Below, piece after piece: positions 9,137 to 19,783 of a stretch of 64,000 bases of DNA (positions are counted from its first letter, which is position 1; each line of letters begins with the position of its first letter). This DNA is from Streptomyces sp. SCSIO 75703. GTDB lineage: Bacteria > Actinomycetota > Actinomycetes > Streptomycetales > Streptomycetaceae. The DNA is taken from assembly GCF_036607905.1 (NCBI RefSeq), contig NZ_CP144555.1, forward strand, positions 682,001 through 746,000. The letters are read 5' to 3'. The notes under the pieces are model-generated. The model was not told where the DNA came from and did not search any database. It saw only the letters and a list, made by a program, of their open reading frames with translations. The position numbers and the translations under genes were made by a program.

Positions 9137-10504
9137 GTGTCCGTCCCCGCCGCCCCGACACCCGCCGACGCCGCGCCGCCCGGCCAGCCCAGGAAGGCCG
9201 CAGCCGCCGCGTGGATCGGCAGCGCCCTGGAGTACTACGACTTCTTCATCTACGGCAGCGCCGCCGCGCTGATCTTCCCGGAGGTCTTCTTCGACGAGTC
9301 CGACCCGGCCACCGCGACCCTGCTGTCGCTGGCCACCTTCGGCGTCGCGTACGCGGCCCGTCCGGTCGGCGCCTTCTTCCTCGGCCACGTCGGCGACCGC
9401 CTCGGCCGCAAGAAGATCATGGTGTTCACCCTGATGCTGATGGGCGTGTCGACCTTCCTGATCGGCTGCCTGCCCACCCGTGACCAGGTCGGCACCCTCG
9501 CTCCGACACTGCTGGTGCTCTGCCGCGTGCTCCAGGGCATCTCCGCCGCCGGCGAGCAGGCGAGCGCCAACTCCATGACGCTGGAACACGCGCCCCCGAA
9601 CCGGCGCGGCTTCTTCACCAGCTTCACCCTCAGCGGCACCCAGGGCGGCCAGTTGCTCGCCACCCTGGTCTTCCTGCCGGTCGCCGCGCTGCCCGAGGAA
9701 CACCTGCTCTCCTGGGGCTGGCGCGTGCCGTTCTGGATGAGCGTCGCGGTCGCCGTGGTCGGCTTCGTGATCCGGCGCAAGCTGGACGAGACCCCGGCCT
9801 TCGTCGCCCAGCAGGCGGCCGGCGCGGGCGGCACCGTGAAGATGCCGCTGGCCGTGCTCGCCCGCGACCACTGGGCGGACGTGCTGCGCGTGGTGGCCGC
9901 CGCGCTCATCGCCTCGGTCAGCACCATCTTCACGGTGTGGGCGCTGGCGTACGCCACGAGCGACGCGGTCGGCATGTCCCGTACGGCCATGCTGTGGGTC
10001 GGGGCGCTGGCCAACGTCGTCGCGCTGGGCGCGATCCCGCTGTGGGCCATGCTCTCCGACCGCGTCGGGCGCCGCCCCGTGTTCCTGATCGGCGCGGCCG
10101 GCAGCGCGGGCGCCATGTTCCTCTACCTGTGGGCGATCTCGACCGGCTCGTACGCGCTGACGTTCCTGCTCGGCATCGTCGCCTTCGGTGTCGTCTACAG
10201 CGCCGCGAACGGCGTGTGGCCGGCCTTCTACGGCGAGATGTTCTCGACCCGGGTCCGGCTCTCCGGCGTGGCCATCGGCACCCAGATCGGGTTCGCGGTG
10301 GCCGGGTTCGCGGTGACGTTCGCGGCGCAGATCGCCGGTCCCGGCGGGGACGACTGGTTCGCGGTCGCCCTCTTCACGGCCGCCCTGTGCGTCCCGCCGG
10401 TGATCGCCGCGCTCACCGCACGCGAGACGCACGAGGTCCCGACGGAGGACCTGGGCGAACGGACGGCCGGGGAACCGGCCCGGCGGGAGACGGTGGACGT
10501 CTGA
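9137..10504 (+). CDS. MHS-type MFS permease, probable shikimate/dehydroshikimate:H+ symporter
   Basis: A 455-residue, roughly 12-TM transporter of the metabolite:H+ symporter group (ShiA, KgtP and ProP relatives). The GTG start follows AAGGAG. The N-terminus WIGSALEYYDFFIYG is typical of MHS proteins; the cytoplasmic loop motif GHVGDRLGRKKIMV between TM2 and TM3 and its counterpart SDRVGRRPVF after TM8 are both present. It stands alone behind its own promoter and palindrome. Context with dehydroshikimate dehydratase and shikimate dehydrogenase suggests uptake of shikimate or quinate; substrate is inference. The convergent cyclohydrolase gene ends 78 bases downstream. Confidence 0.85.
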   Translation: MSVPAAPTPADAAPPGQPRKAAAAAWIGSALEYYDFFIYGSAAALIFPEVFFDESDPATATLLSLATFGVAYAARPVGAFFLGHVGDRLGRKKIMVFTLMLMGVSTFLIGCLPTRDQVGTLAPTLLVLCRVLQGISAAGEQASANSMTLEHAPPNRRGFFTSFTLSGTQGGQLLATLVFLPVAALPEEHLLSWGWRVPFWMSVAVAVVGFVIRRKLDETPAFVAQQAAGAGGTVKMPLAVLARDHWADVLRVVAAALIASVSTIFTVWALAYATSDAVGMSRTAMLWVGALANVVALGAIPLWAMLSDRVGRRPVFLIGAAGSAGAMFLYLWAISTGSYALTFLLGIVAFGVVYSAANGVWPAFYGEMFSTRVRLSGVAIGTQIGFAVAGFAVTFAAQIAGPGGDDWFAVALFTAALCVPPVIAALTARETHEVPTEDLGERTAGEPARRETVDV

Positions 10505-10532
10505 GCCGGCCGGACGCCGGAGGGGGCGGGCG

Positions 10533-10552
10533 GGGTCCGGCGCGCCGGGCCC
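10533..10552. terminator. Bidirectional stem-loop between convergent genes
   Basis: A perfect 12-bp palindrome CCGGCGCGCCGG at 10537-10548 is extended by GGG and CCC arms, in the 78-bp gap between the permease and the cyclohydrolase. There is no T-run, as usual for Streptomyces terminators. Confidence 0.5.
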
Positions 10553-10582
10553 GCACCGCCCTCCCCTCGTCCCCGGCCGGGG

Positions 10583-11245
10583 TCAGGACGAGGCGTGGAC
10601 CATCGCGTCCAGGTGGGGCAGGTGGTGGTCCAGGCGCTCCCGCTTGGTGCGCAGATAGGTGATGTTGCTCTCGCACGGCGGGATCAGCAGCGGCACCTGC
10701 TCGTCGACGCGGATGCCGTGCAGCGCCAACGCCTCCCGCTTGCGCGGGTTGTTGGACATCAGCCGCACCGACTCCACCCCGAGGTCCGCCAGCATCCCGG
10801 CGGCGGCCCCGTAGTCCCGGGCGTCCACCGGCAGGCCCAGGGCGAGGTTCGCCTCCACCGTGTCCAGGCCCTCCGCCTGCAAGGCCATCGCCCGCAGTTT
10901 GGCCAGCAGCCCGATGCCGCGCCCCTCGTGACCGCGCAGGTAGAGGACGACGCCGCGGCCCGCCGCGACCACCGCGCGCAGGGCCGAGGCGAGTTGGTCG
11001 CCGCACTCGCAGTGCCGCGAACCGAAGGCGTCCCCCGTCAGGCACTCCGAGTGCAGCCGGGTGAGCACGCCGGCGGCGCCCGGGTCGCCGTGGACCAGGG
11101 CGACGTGCTCGTCGCCGCGGTCGTGGTCCACATATCCGATTGCCCGGAATTCCCCGTACACGGTGGGAAGCGGCGTCACCACGACCCGTTCCACACCGGT
11201 GCGCTGCGCTGCTTTCTTGCCGAGCATGCCCATGCTGTCTGTCAT
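10583..11245 (-). CDS. GTP cyclohydrolase II homologue predicted to make FAPy nucleotide
   Basis: Opens GTP's imidazole ring. The product has 220 residues from the ATG at 11245. Zinc ligands Cys68, Cys79 and Cys81 (C-x10-C-x-C) are intact, as are YLRGHEGRGIGL and DTVEANLALGLP. The residue corresponding to E. coli Tyr105 is Met120 here (LLAKLRAM against NKIRAY). Published work on the S. coelicolor paralogues, recalled from memory, showed that Met at this position makes the enzyme release the 5-formylamino product (FAPy) instead of losing formate, like archaeal GTP cyclohydrolase III. There is no fused RibB domain. The gene is divergent, 41 bases away, from a creatininase-family gene that could be the deformylase. 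A housekeeping riboflavin role is therefore less likely. Confidence 0.88.
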   Translation of the reverse strand: MTDSMGMLGKKAAQRTGVERVVVTPLPTVYGEFRAIGYVDHDRGDEHVALVHGDPGAAGVLTRLHSECLTGDAFGSRHCECGDQLASALRAVVAAGRGVVLYLRGHEGRGIGLLAKLRAMALQAEGLDTVEANLALGLPVDARDYGAAAGMLADLGVESVRLMSNNPRKREALALHGIRVDEQVPLLIPPCESNITYLRTKRERLDHHLPHLDAMVHASS

Positions 11246-11286
11246 GATTCTCACGTTCCTCAACAGAGACGAAAGGCCGTGCGGGA

Positions 11287-12045
11287 ATGGATGTTTCACT
11301 GGTGCCGGCGGACACCACGGAGGATGTGCGCGGCCGGGCCGCCGGAGTGGCACGGCAGGTCGCCGTGCTGCCGGTGGGGAGCTTCGAGCAGCACGGTCCG
11401 CACCTGCCGCTGGCGACCGACACCCTCGTCGCCTGCGCGATCGCCCGCCGGATCGCCGCCGACCACCCGGTGCACCTGCTGCCGCCGGTGACGATCGGCT
11501 GCTCGCACGAGCACGCCGCCTGGCCCGGCACCGTCAGCATCTCCGCGGTCACCCTGCACGCGGTGGTACGGGACATAGCGGAATCGCTGCGCCGCTCGGG
11601 CGTCGACGCCCTGGTGGTGGTCAACGGACACGGCGGCAACTACGTGCTGGGCAACCTCGTTCAGGAGTCCTCCGCGCGCGGTGAGCGGATGGCGCTGTTC
11701 CCGTCCGTGGAGGACTGGGAGACGGCGCGGGAGCGGGCGGGGGTGGCCACCTCGCTCCTCACCGACATGCACGCGGGGGAAATCGAGACCTCCCTCCTCC
11801 TCCACGCCCATCCCGAATTCGTCCGGCCCGGTTACGAGGCCGCCGATGTCCTCTCCGACGACCGGCGTCATCTGCTCTCCCTCGGTATGTCCGCCTATAC
11901 CGATTCCGGTGTCGTCGGGCGGCCTTCACTCGGTTCCGCGGAAAAGGGGAAGAAAATCCTGGCGAGTCTCGCGGATTCCTTCGGCGCGTATTTCTCGCTG
12001 CTCACCTCGGCGGACGTTCCCGCGCGGGGCGACGAGCGCGCATAG
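11287..12045 (+). CDS. Creatininase-family metal amidohydrolase, candidate FAPy deformylase
   Basis: A 252-residue member of the creatininase/ArfB/MftE family. The metal-binding signature is complete: PVGSFEQHGPHLPLATDT (Glu, His, Asp), the NGHGGN turn with its histidine, and Glu in HAGEIETSLL. Archaeal ArfB of this family removes formate from the FAPy nucleotide. Because the divergent neighbour is a FAPy-type cyclohydrolase, the same reaction is the simplest role; this is inference from family plus context. The ATG at 11287 follows AAAGG. The last 151 bases lie opposite the 3' end of the convergent membrane-protein gene. Other family members cleave creatinine or mycofactocin peptides, but nothing nearby supports that. 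Confidence 0.82.
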   Translation: MDVSLVPADTTEDVRGRAAGVARQVAVLPVGSFEQHGPHLPLATDTLVACAIARRIAADHPVHLLPPVTIGCSHEHAAWPGTVSISAVTLHAVVRDIAESLRRSGVDALVVVNGHGGNYVLGNLVQESSARGERMALFPSVEDWETARERAGVATSLLTDMHAGEIETSLLLHAHPEFVRPGYEAADVLSDDRRHLLSLGMSAYTDSGVVGRPSLGSAEKGKKILASLADSFGAYFSLLTSADVPARGDERA

Positions 12046-13229
12046 GCGACGCGGGGCGCGGGGCGCGGCTCGGCGCCGCCCACCGCCCCGGCCGCCGGAC
12101 CGGGCCGCCCCCGGGCGGCTCGTTCCCGGGGTCCGCCCGGGGCCGGCCGCGCGGCGCCCCGCAGTGGCGGACCCGGGTGCGCCGGGCCGGCGGCCGGGCC
12201 CGCCCCGCCCACGGCACCGGTGACTTCGGCCTCCCGCGTGGCGCGGCGGCGCGCCACCAGGACGGCGGCGCCCGGCAGGCTCGCCGCGAAGCCGAGCACC
12301 CCGTAGACCACGGCGACGGCCAGGCCGCTGCCGGCGCCCAGCCCGGCCGCGCCGAACGCCCAGGCGGTGACGCCCTCCCGGGGGCCCCAGCCGCCGACGT
12401 TCAGCGGCAGCCCCATCGCGAGCAGCGCGAGGACGGCCAGCGGCACCAGCACCGTCACCGGGGCGGCGCTTCCCGCGACCCGGGCGGCGAGCACGAACAT
12501 GCCGAGGTGTCCGGCCAGGACGACGGCGGACGACAGCGCGATCCCCGGCCCGGTACGCCGCGACAGCAGCGTCCGGCGCACCTCGCCCAGCACCGCCCGC
12601 ACGGCCCGGCCCCGGCGCCCCGGACGGTACGAGCCCGGCCTGCTCCTCCGTACCGCGAGCACGACGGCGAGCGCCCCGAGGACGGCCAGTCCGGCGACCG
12701 GGGCGAGGTTTTGGGCGGGGGCCGCCACGGGCGACTCCATCGTGAGCAGCACCACCCCACCGACGCCCATCAACGCCAGTTGCCCGGCGGCCCGTTCGAG
12801 GACGACGGCCCGCACCCCGCGCCGCAGGTCCCCGGCGTCGCGCCCGTGGCGTACCGCGCGGTGCACGTCGCCGAGGACGCCGCCGGGCAGGGCCGCGTTG
12901 AGGAACAGGGCGCGGTAGTAGCCGGCCACGGCCGGGCCCAGCGGCAGCCGGATGCCCAGCCCCCGGGCGACCAGGGACCAGCGCCAGGCCGAGCAGACCG
13001 TGGTCACCAGGCCGATGCCGAGCGCCGCCGGAAGCGTCGGCCCGTCGATCCGGCGCAGCCCGTCCAGGAAGGCGCCGGTGCCCAGGCGCCACAGCAGCAC
13101 GGCGAGGAGGGTGACTCCGGCGAGGGTCCCCAGGTGGGGGCGCACGGCCCGCAGGGCGCGGCGCGGCCGGGGCACACGGGCGGTGCCCGGCCCCGGGACG
13201 GCCGGCGCGTCGGCCACCGGGCTGCTCAC
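11895..13229 (-). CDS. Polytopic membrane protein, LPG-synthase/UPF0104 flippase type
   Basis: A 444-residue integral membrane protein with about eight hydrophobic helices, resembling the transmembrane domain of lysyl-phosphatidylglycerol synthases (PF03706), which are lipid flippases or glycolipid transporters. Typical blocks are YYRALFLNAALPGGVLGD and LPLNVGGWGPREG. The GTG at 13229 overlaps the methyltransferase stop (GTGA). The C-terminal 130 or so residues are charged, Pro/Arg-rich and not family-like. The first in-frame stop lies 151 bases inside the convergent creatininase gene, so this tail is probably translated antisense sequence or the original stop has been lost. It is the last gene of the pterin-synthase/glycosyltransferase/methyltransferase operon; a role in moving the product across the membrane is inference. 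Confidence 0.75.
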   Translation of the reverse strand: MSSPVADAPAVPGPGTARVPRPRRALRAVRPHLGTLAGVTLLAVLLWRLGTGAFLDGLRRIDGPTLPAALGIGLVTTVCSAWRWSLVARGLGIRLPLGPAVAGYYRALFLNAALPGGVLGDVHRAVRHGRDAGDLRRGVRAVVLERAAGQLALMGVGGVVLLTMESPVAAPAQNLAPVAGLAVLGALAVVLAVRRSRPGSYRPGRRGRAVRAVLGEVRRTLLSRRTGPGIALSSAVVLAGHLGMFVLAARVAGSAAPVTVLVPLAVLALLAMGLPLNVGGWGPREGVTAWAFGAAGLGAGSGLAVAVVYGVLGFAASLPGAAVLVARRRATREAEVTGAVGGAGPAAGPAHPGPPLRGAARPAPGGPRERAARGRPGPAAGAVGGAEPRPAPRVAYARSSPRAGTSAEVSSEKYAPKESARLARIFFPFSAEPSEGRPTTPESV

Positions 13230-14244
13230 CGGGTGCCGCCCGCCGGACGGCACAGGGCGAGCAGGTCGCTGTGGTGGACGGTGACCCGCAGGGCGCCGGT
13301 GGCGCACTCGGCGAGCCGCGCCGCCAGGTACCGTGCGGCCGGTTCCCGCAGTTCCGGGCGTTGTTCGACGGCCGCGCCGACCCAGCCGCGCAGCCACTGC
13401 CCGGTCAGCCCGGCGTCGCCGTCGCCCAGGTGCCAGGGGCTGGCGTGCAGGCGTACGGTCGCGCCGTGCGCGGCGAAGGCGTCGGCGGCGACGGGGACGG
13501 CGTCCGGGCCGAGCAGTCCGGTGCGCCGCTGGTGGTCGTTGAACGCCGCGGCGATCTCGCCGTCCAGGGGATGCGCGGGGGTCAGATCCACGCGTCCGGC
13601 GACGGAGAGGGTCAGCAGCGCCGCGCAACCCGCGCCGGCGCAGGCGGCGGCGAGGGCGCCGACCTCCTCGGCGGTGAGCACGTCGAGCAGTGCGGACGCC
13701 GTGACCAGCGCGGCGCCGGCCAGCGCGTCCGGCGTGAGCCGGCCGATGTCCCCGCGCCGGGTCTCGACGGTGACGCGGCTGCCGTCGGCGGCCGAGCGCG
13801 GGGTGCCGACGGCGGCGAAGTGCAGCAGGTACGGGTCGCGGTCGTGCAGGATCCAGTGCTGGGCGCCGTCCAGGCGGGGGGCGAGCCAGCGCCCCATGGA
13901 ACCGGTGCCGCAGCCCAGGTCGTGCACGATCCGGCCGCCCGCGCGGCCGGGCAGGTTGGCGAGGCGGATGCGGAGCGGGTCGAGCAGGTCGTGGGCGCGG
14001 GCGGCGGCGTCGGCGCCCTCCCGCAGCCGCAGCCACTCGGGCGCGTAGCGCGGGGGCTCCTCCCCCTCGGGCGCCGCGTGCCCCTCGTGCCCCTCGTGCC
14101 GCCCGTGTGCCCGTGGGGCTCCGGGGGCGGGCGGGGCGGGGCGTTCGCCGGGCCGCGCGGCGGGACCGGCGCCGGGGATCACCCCGTCCGGCCCGGCCGC
14201 GCCGGGCGCCTCGCCCGCGGGGTCGGCGGGTGCCGTGGGGCTCG

Positions 14245-14248
<4 letters not shown>
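13226..14248 (-). CDS. Class I SAM-dependent methyltransferase
   Basis: A 340-residue product. SAM motif I reads VHDLGCGTGSMGRWL, after an N-terminal 90-residue low-complexity Pro/Gly/His-rich stretch including HGRHEGHEGHAAPEGEEPP. Further Rossmann elements include ILHDRDPYLL (acidic end of strand 2) and VTASALLDVL. The ATG at 14248 overlaps the glycosyltransferase stop (ATGA) and its own stop overlaps the flippase start, so it is coupled on both sides. The acceptor is unknown; by context it may modify the glycosylated product of this locus. Confidence 0.8.
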
Positions 14249-15920
<1,672 letters not shown>

Positions 15921-16009
15921 CTATTACGGCCGCGTACCGTGCCGTGTTCAGCGTGCCGCACCTCTTTTCTCAAGGTCAGGCACGGGGCCGTCCCGGGCGT
16001 GGCGGGACG

Positions 16010-17026
16010 TCAGGACGGGTCGGGGTCCCCGTAGCGGACGCGGTGACACAGGGCGGGCAGCTCTCCGGAGGCGATCTCGGCGAGGACGACGGGGAGTTCG
16101 GTGAAGTCCGACTCTCCGGAGACGAGGGCGTCCAGCGCCGGATCGGCGAGCAGGTCGAGGGCGAGGGCCATCCGGTCGGCGTAACCGCGGGTCGCGGCAC
16201 GGGCCGGGGAGACGGTGCCGACCTGGCTGCCGCGCAGCGTCAGGCGCCGGGAGTGGAACGCCTCGCCGAGCGGGAGGGCGACGCGCCGGTCCCCGTACCA
16301 GCTCAGCTCGACGACCGTGCCCTCGGGGCGCAGGAGTTCGAGGGAGCGGGCGAGCCCGGCCTCGGTGGCGGAGGCGTGCACGACGAGGTCGCGTTCCCCC
16401 TCGGCGTCGGCGGGCGCGGCGAAGTCGGCGCCCAGCGCCGCGGCGACCGCCGCGCGGGCCGGGTCGGCGTCGACCAGCTGGACGCGGACGCCGGGGAACC
16501 GGGCGAGCAGCGCGGCGACCGAGCAGCCGACCATGCCGCCGCCGACCACGCTGATCCGGTCCCCGATCAGGGGCGCCGCGTCCCACAGGGCGTTGACGGC
16601 GGTCTCCACCGTGCCGGCCAGCACGGCCCGCGCGGCGGGCACCGACGCCGGTACGGGGGTGACGGCGGCGGCCGGGACGATGTAGCGGGTCTGGTGCGGA
16701 TGGAGGCAGAAGACGGTGCGGCCGGTCAGCTCCGCCGGCCCCTCCTCGACGACGCCGACGCTGAGGTAGCCGTACTTCACCGGGCCGGGGAAGTCGCCCT
16801 CCTGGAAGGGGGCGCGCATCGCCGCGTACTGGTTCTCGGGCACGCGGCCCTGGAAGACCAGCGTCTCGGTGCCCCGGCTCACGCCGGAGTACAGGGCGCG
16901 CACCAGCACCTCGTCGGGGCCCGGCGCGGGCAGTTCCACCTCGCGGACGGTGCCCCGGCCGGGTGCGTCGAGCCAGAACGCGTGCGCCGTACGGGGCGTC
17001 GTGCTCGTCCGGATGGTGGGGGTCAT
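16010..17026 (-). CDS. MDR-superfamily (zinc-type) alcohol dehydrogenase
   Basis: A 338-residue medium-chain dehydrogenase related to the zinc-binding/BchC-like branch. The ATG at 17026 follows AGGAGG six bases upstream. The N-terminal catalytic domain has [14 protein letters not shown], where Ser replaces the usual catalytic-zinc Cys, and [12 protein letters not shown]. The nucleotide-binding fold has [15 protein letters not shown]. It lies 149 bases upstream of the pterin-synthase-like operon in the same direction and is divergent from the CDP-alcohol phosphatidyltransferase. Substrate unknown; a redox step in the same pathway is inference from conserved proximity. Confidence 0.78.
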   Translation of the reverse strand: MTPTIRTSTTPRTAHAFWLDAPGRGTVREVELPAPGPDEVLVRALYSGVSRGTETLVFQGRVPENQYAAMRAPFQEGDFPGPVKYGYLSVGVVEEGPAELTGRTVFCLHPHQTRYIVPAAAVTPVPASVPAARAVLAGTVETAVNALWDAAPLIGDRISVVGGGMVGCSVAALLARFPGVRVQLVDADPARAAVAAALGADFAAPADAEGERDLVVHASATEAGLARSLELLRPEGTVVELSWYGDRRVALPLGEAFHSRRLTLRGSQVGTVSPARAATRGYADRMALALDLLADPALDALVSGESDFTELPVVLAEIASGELPALCHRVRYGDPDPS

Positions 17027-17133
17027 CGTCGTCCTCCTGAACGATCGGGAAGCCTGCCACGTACCGAGGGGGCACAGGCCGCGCACAAGGTAGCGGCGTT
17101 GATCGACTCTGTCACACGGCCGGAGGGTGTTCG

Positions 17134-17919
17134 GTGGCCCGGAACAACACGTACGACGCGAGGCCCCCGCAGCGGGAGACCGCGGTGGGAGCGGCCGTGC
17201 AGGTGCTGCTGCTGGCGCTGCTCGGCACGGCGATCGGCATGGGCACGGCGGGCTGGCTGAGCGGCCTGGCGTTCGCGTTCGCCACCTGGGCCGTCCTCAC
17301 CCGGGCGCTCGGCCGGACCCGGCCGCCGTCCTTCGGCCCGGCCAACCGGGTCACGCTCGGCCGGGCCACCCTGGTCGGCGGGGTGACCGCGCTGGTCGCG
17401 GACTCCTTCCGCAGCGCGCCTCCGGTCTCGCTGCTCGTCGGCCTCACGGCGGTGGCGCTGCTCCTCGACGGCGTCGACGGCCAGGTCGCCCGCCGCACGG
17501 GCACCTCGACCGCGCTGGGAGCCCGCTTCGACATGGAGGTGGACGCCTTCCTCATCCTCGTGCTCAGCGTCCACGTCGCCGCCGACCTGGGCCCGTGGGT
17601 ACTCCTGATCGGCGGCATGCGGTACGGGTTCGTCGCCGCGGCCCGGGTGTGGCCGTGGCTGACCGCGCCGCTGCCGCCGAGCACCGCGCGCAAGACGGTC
17701 GCGGCACTGCAGGGCGTCCTGCTGCTGGTGGCGGGGGCCCGGCTGCTGCCGGACGCGGTCAACACCGGGGTGGCGCTGCTCGCGCTGGGCCTGCTGGCGT
17801 GGTCCTTCGGCCGGGACGTGCTGTGGCTGTGGCGCACCTCGCGCCGCCGGCCCCCGACGCCGGCGAGGCCGGCGGCGGCGCCGGAGCCCACGACGGTGCG
17901 GGCACTCGTGACGCGGTGA
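17134..17919 (+). CDS. CDP-alcohol phosphatidyltransferase family membrane enzyme
   Basis: A 261-residue membrane protein carrying the complete CDP-OH-P signature D-x2-DG-x2-AR-x8-G-x3-D-x3-D (visible from [12 protein letters not shown] to FDMEVDAF, about residues 110-137). It moves a phosphoalcohol or phosphatidyl group from a CDP-linked donor to an alcohol. Five or six hydrophobic helices flank the motif; the C-terminal 35 residues are Pro/Arg-rich. The GTG start at 17134 is about 110 bases from the divergent dehydrogenase. With the glycosyltransferase and flippase-type protein it suggests a lipid-linked product; the acceptor is not known. Confidence 0.85.
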   Translation: MARNNTYDARPPQRETAVGAAVQVLLLALLGTAIGMGTAGWLSGLAFAFATWAVLTRALGRTRPPSFGPANRVTLGRATLVGGVTALVADSFRSAPPVSLLVGLTAVALLLDGVDGQVARRTGTSTALGARFDMEVDAFLILVLSVHVAADLGPWVLLIGGMRYGFVAAARVWPWLTAPLPPSTARKTVAALQGVLLLVAGARLLPDAVNTGVALLALGLLAWSFGRDVLWLWRTSRRRPPTPARPAAAPEPTTVRALVTR

Positions 17920-18520
17920 GGGGCCCTTGCGAGCGGACACGGGGTCCGGGCGCGAGGATGGGGCGGGCGGGAGCCGGGCGGGGCACGGGGCCGAGCGGGG
18001 CCGGAGCCGAGCGGGGCACCGGGACAGGCGCGAGGCGGAGCCGGGGCGCGAGGCGGAGCCGGGCTCCGTCGGCCGGCGGCGCGGTGGGGATCGCGGCGGG
18101 CGTCGCGGGCACGGAGCCGAGCGAGGCACAGGGCCGGGCGCAAGGCGGAGCCGTGCTCCGTCGGCCGGCGGCGCGGTGGGGATCGCGGCGGGCGTCGCGG
18201 GCGGTCCGGCGGCACCGGGCCGGGGAGCGAGGCGGAGCCGGGCGGGGCACGGGGCAGAGCGGGGCACAGGGCCGGGGCGCGAGGCGGAGCCGGGCTCCGT
18301 TGGCCGGCGGCGCGGTGGGATCGCGGCGGGCGTCGCGGGCGGTCCGGCGGCTCGGCGGCACCGGGGCTCGGTGACTGGCCGCGTACGTACGCCGTCGGCG
18401 GCGGCCGGCCGCGCCCCTCACCCGTCCCCGTCGCCCCCGCCCCGCTCCCGCCCGGTGGCGGCGCGATCCGCTCGGTGACGGGTCGGGACGGTCCCCGTCC
18501 GGGGTGTCCGCCCGCGCCCC
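17920..18520. other. 601-bp intergenic region with repeats between convergent genes
   Basis: Extremely G+C-rich, purine-biased on the + strand, built from short words such as GCGAGGCGGAGCC and GGGGCACGG, with the 63-bp repeat listed separately. Open frames here are repeat-encoded Arg/Gly/Ala/Pro strings and are not supported as genes. Confidence 0.6.
18048..18340 (+). repeat. 63-bp imperfect direct repeat, three copies
   Basis: Copies lie at 18048-18110, 18140-18202 and 18279-18340. Each starts GCGAGGCGGAGCC (GCAAGG in the second) and runs through GGCCGGCGGCGCGGTGGG to GGCGTCGCGGGC. Copy three lacks one G in its G-run. Spacers are 29 and 76 bases and contain further GGGGCAC-GGG-type words. 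Spacers are unequal and not unique, so this is not CRISPR. Confidence 0.8.
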
Positions 18521-19783
18521 TCACCCCGGGCCCGTGGCCCCGCTCCGTTCCGTGCGCGGCAGGAGGACCGCCGCGCCCAGCGGCACCGCGGCGAGGACCA
18601 GCCAGGGCACCGCCGTCGGCAGCCCGCTGTCCAGCAGCAGGCCGGTCGCGGAACTGCCGGCCAGGACGATCAGGCCGGAGACCGAGGACAGTGCCCCCGT
18701 GTAGAGGCCGAGGCGGCCCTCCTCGGCGAGGTCGGGCACCCAGGCTCGGGCGACGGGCGCCACGAGCATCTGCCCGAGGGTCAGCAGGACCACGAAGGCG
18801 GCGGCGGGCAGCAGACCGGCGGTGCCCGTCGGCCCGGCAGGCTGGGCACAGGCCACGACGGCGAACCCGGCCGCCACCGTCACCAGCCCCGCCGCCATCG
18901 ACCGGCGCATCGTCAGCCGCCGCCCCGCCCACCGGGTGACCGGCAGTTGCGCGGACACCACCAGCAGCGAGGAGAGCGCGAAGAGCCAGGCCAGCGGCGC
19001 CTGGGAGCCGGCGGCCCGGGTCACCTCGGCGGGCAGGGCGAGGTAGAGCTGGTTGTAGGCGAGCAGATAGGCGCCGTAGGCGGCGCACAGCGCGAGGAAG
19101 CGCCGGTTGCGCAGCAGCAGCCGGGCCCCGCCCCGCACCCGGGTGCGCTCCCGGCCGGGCAGGTGCTGCGGCAGCAGCCACACGTGCCCGGCCAGGACCA
19201 GGACGAAGACGCCCGCGCCGGCCAGGCACGCGGTGCGGAAGTCGACGGCGAGCAGCAGCGCGCCCAGCAACGGACCGGCGAAGGCGCCCACTTGCCCGGC
19301 GACGGTGAACAGCGCGAGCACCCGGGTCCGGTCCCCGCCGCCCTCCCGTTCCCACCGGACGGCCTGCCGGGCGGCCTCGGACTCGACCGCCGGGGAGAAC
19401 AGGGCGGCGGCGAACCCGATGAGCAGCACCGCCGAGACGACGGCCGCGGTGCTCTCGGCGTACCCCAGCCAGCCGAAACCGGCGATCCTCAGCACGCAGC
19501 CGGCCAGCACGACCGGCCGGATGCCGTACCGGTCGGCGAGCGCGCCGCCGACCACGAAGAGGCCCTGCTGGCTGAAGGTGCGCAGGCCGAGGACGAGACC
19601 GACCAGCCAGCCGGCCATGCCGATGCCCTGCCCCAGATGGTCGGCGAGGAAGGGCAGTACGGCGAAGAAGCCGAGGTTGAAGGCGAGTTGGGTGAGGACG
19701 AGCAGTCTCAGCAGCGGGGACAGCGGCAGGCGCGGGCCCCGCCCGGTCGCCCGCGCGGCCCGGCCCTCGGACAGGGTGGTCAT
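18521..19783 (-). CDS. MFS transporter
   Basis: A 420-residue, roughly 12-TM major facilitator resembling drug/metabolite exporters of the DHA1/MdtH type. The ATG at 19783 overlaps the permease stop (ATGA). The loop motif between TM2 and TM3 is GGALADRYGIRPVVL. The gene is the last of a three-gene operon with an oligopeptide-type binding lipoprotein and a fused permease. Pairing of an MFS exporter with a peptide/opine-type importer recalls metallophore export/import pairs, but no metallophore synthase is in view, so the substrate is open. Confidence 0.82.
   Translation of the reverse strand: MTTLSEGRAARATGRGPRLPLSPLLRLLVLTQLAFNLGFFAVLPFLADHLGQGIGMAGWLVGLVLGLRTFSQQGLFVVGGALADRYGIRPVVLAGCVLRIAGFGWLGYAESTAAVVSAVLLIGFAAALFSPAVESEAARQAVRWEREGGGDRTRVLALFTVAGQVGAFAGPLLGALLLAVDFRTACLAGAGVFVLVLAGHVWLLPQHLPGRERTRVRGGARLLLRNRRFLALCAAYGAYLLAYNQLYLALPAEVTRAAGSQAPLAWLFALSSLLVVSAQLPVTRWAGRRLTMRRSMAAGLVTVAAGFAVVACAQPAGPTGTAGLLPAAAFVVLLTLGQMLVAPVARAWVPDLAEEGRLGLYTGALSSVSGLIVLAGSSATGLLLDSGLPTAVPWLVLAAVPLGAAVLLPRTERSGATGPG

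Noticed and set aside
18048..18340. CRISPR array
   Set aside because: Only three repeats of 63 bases with unequal, non-unique spacers and no cas genes.
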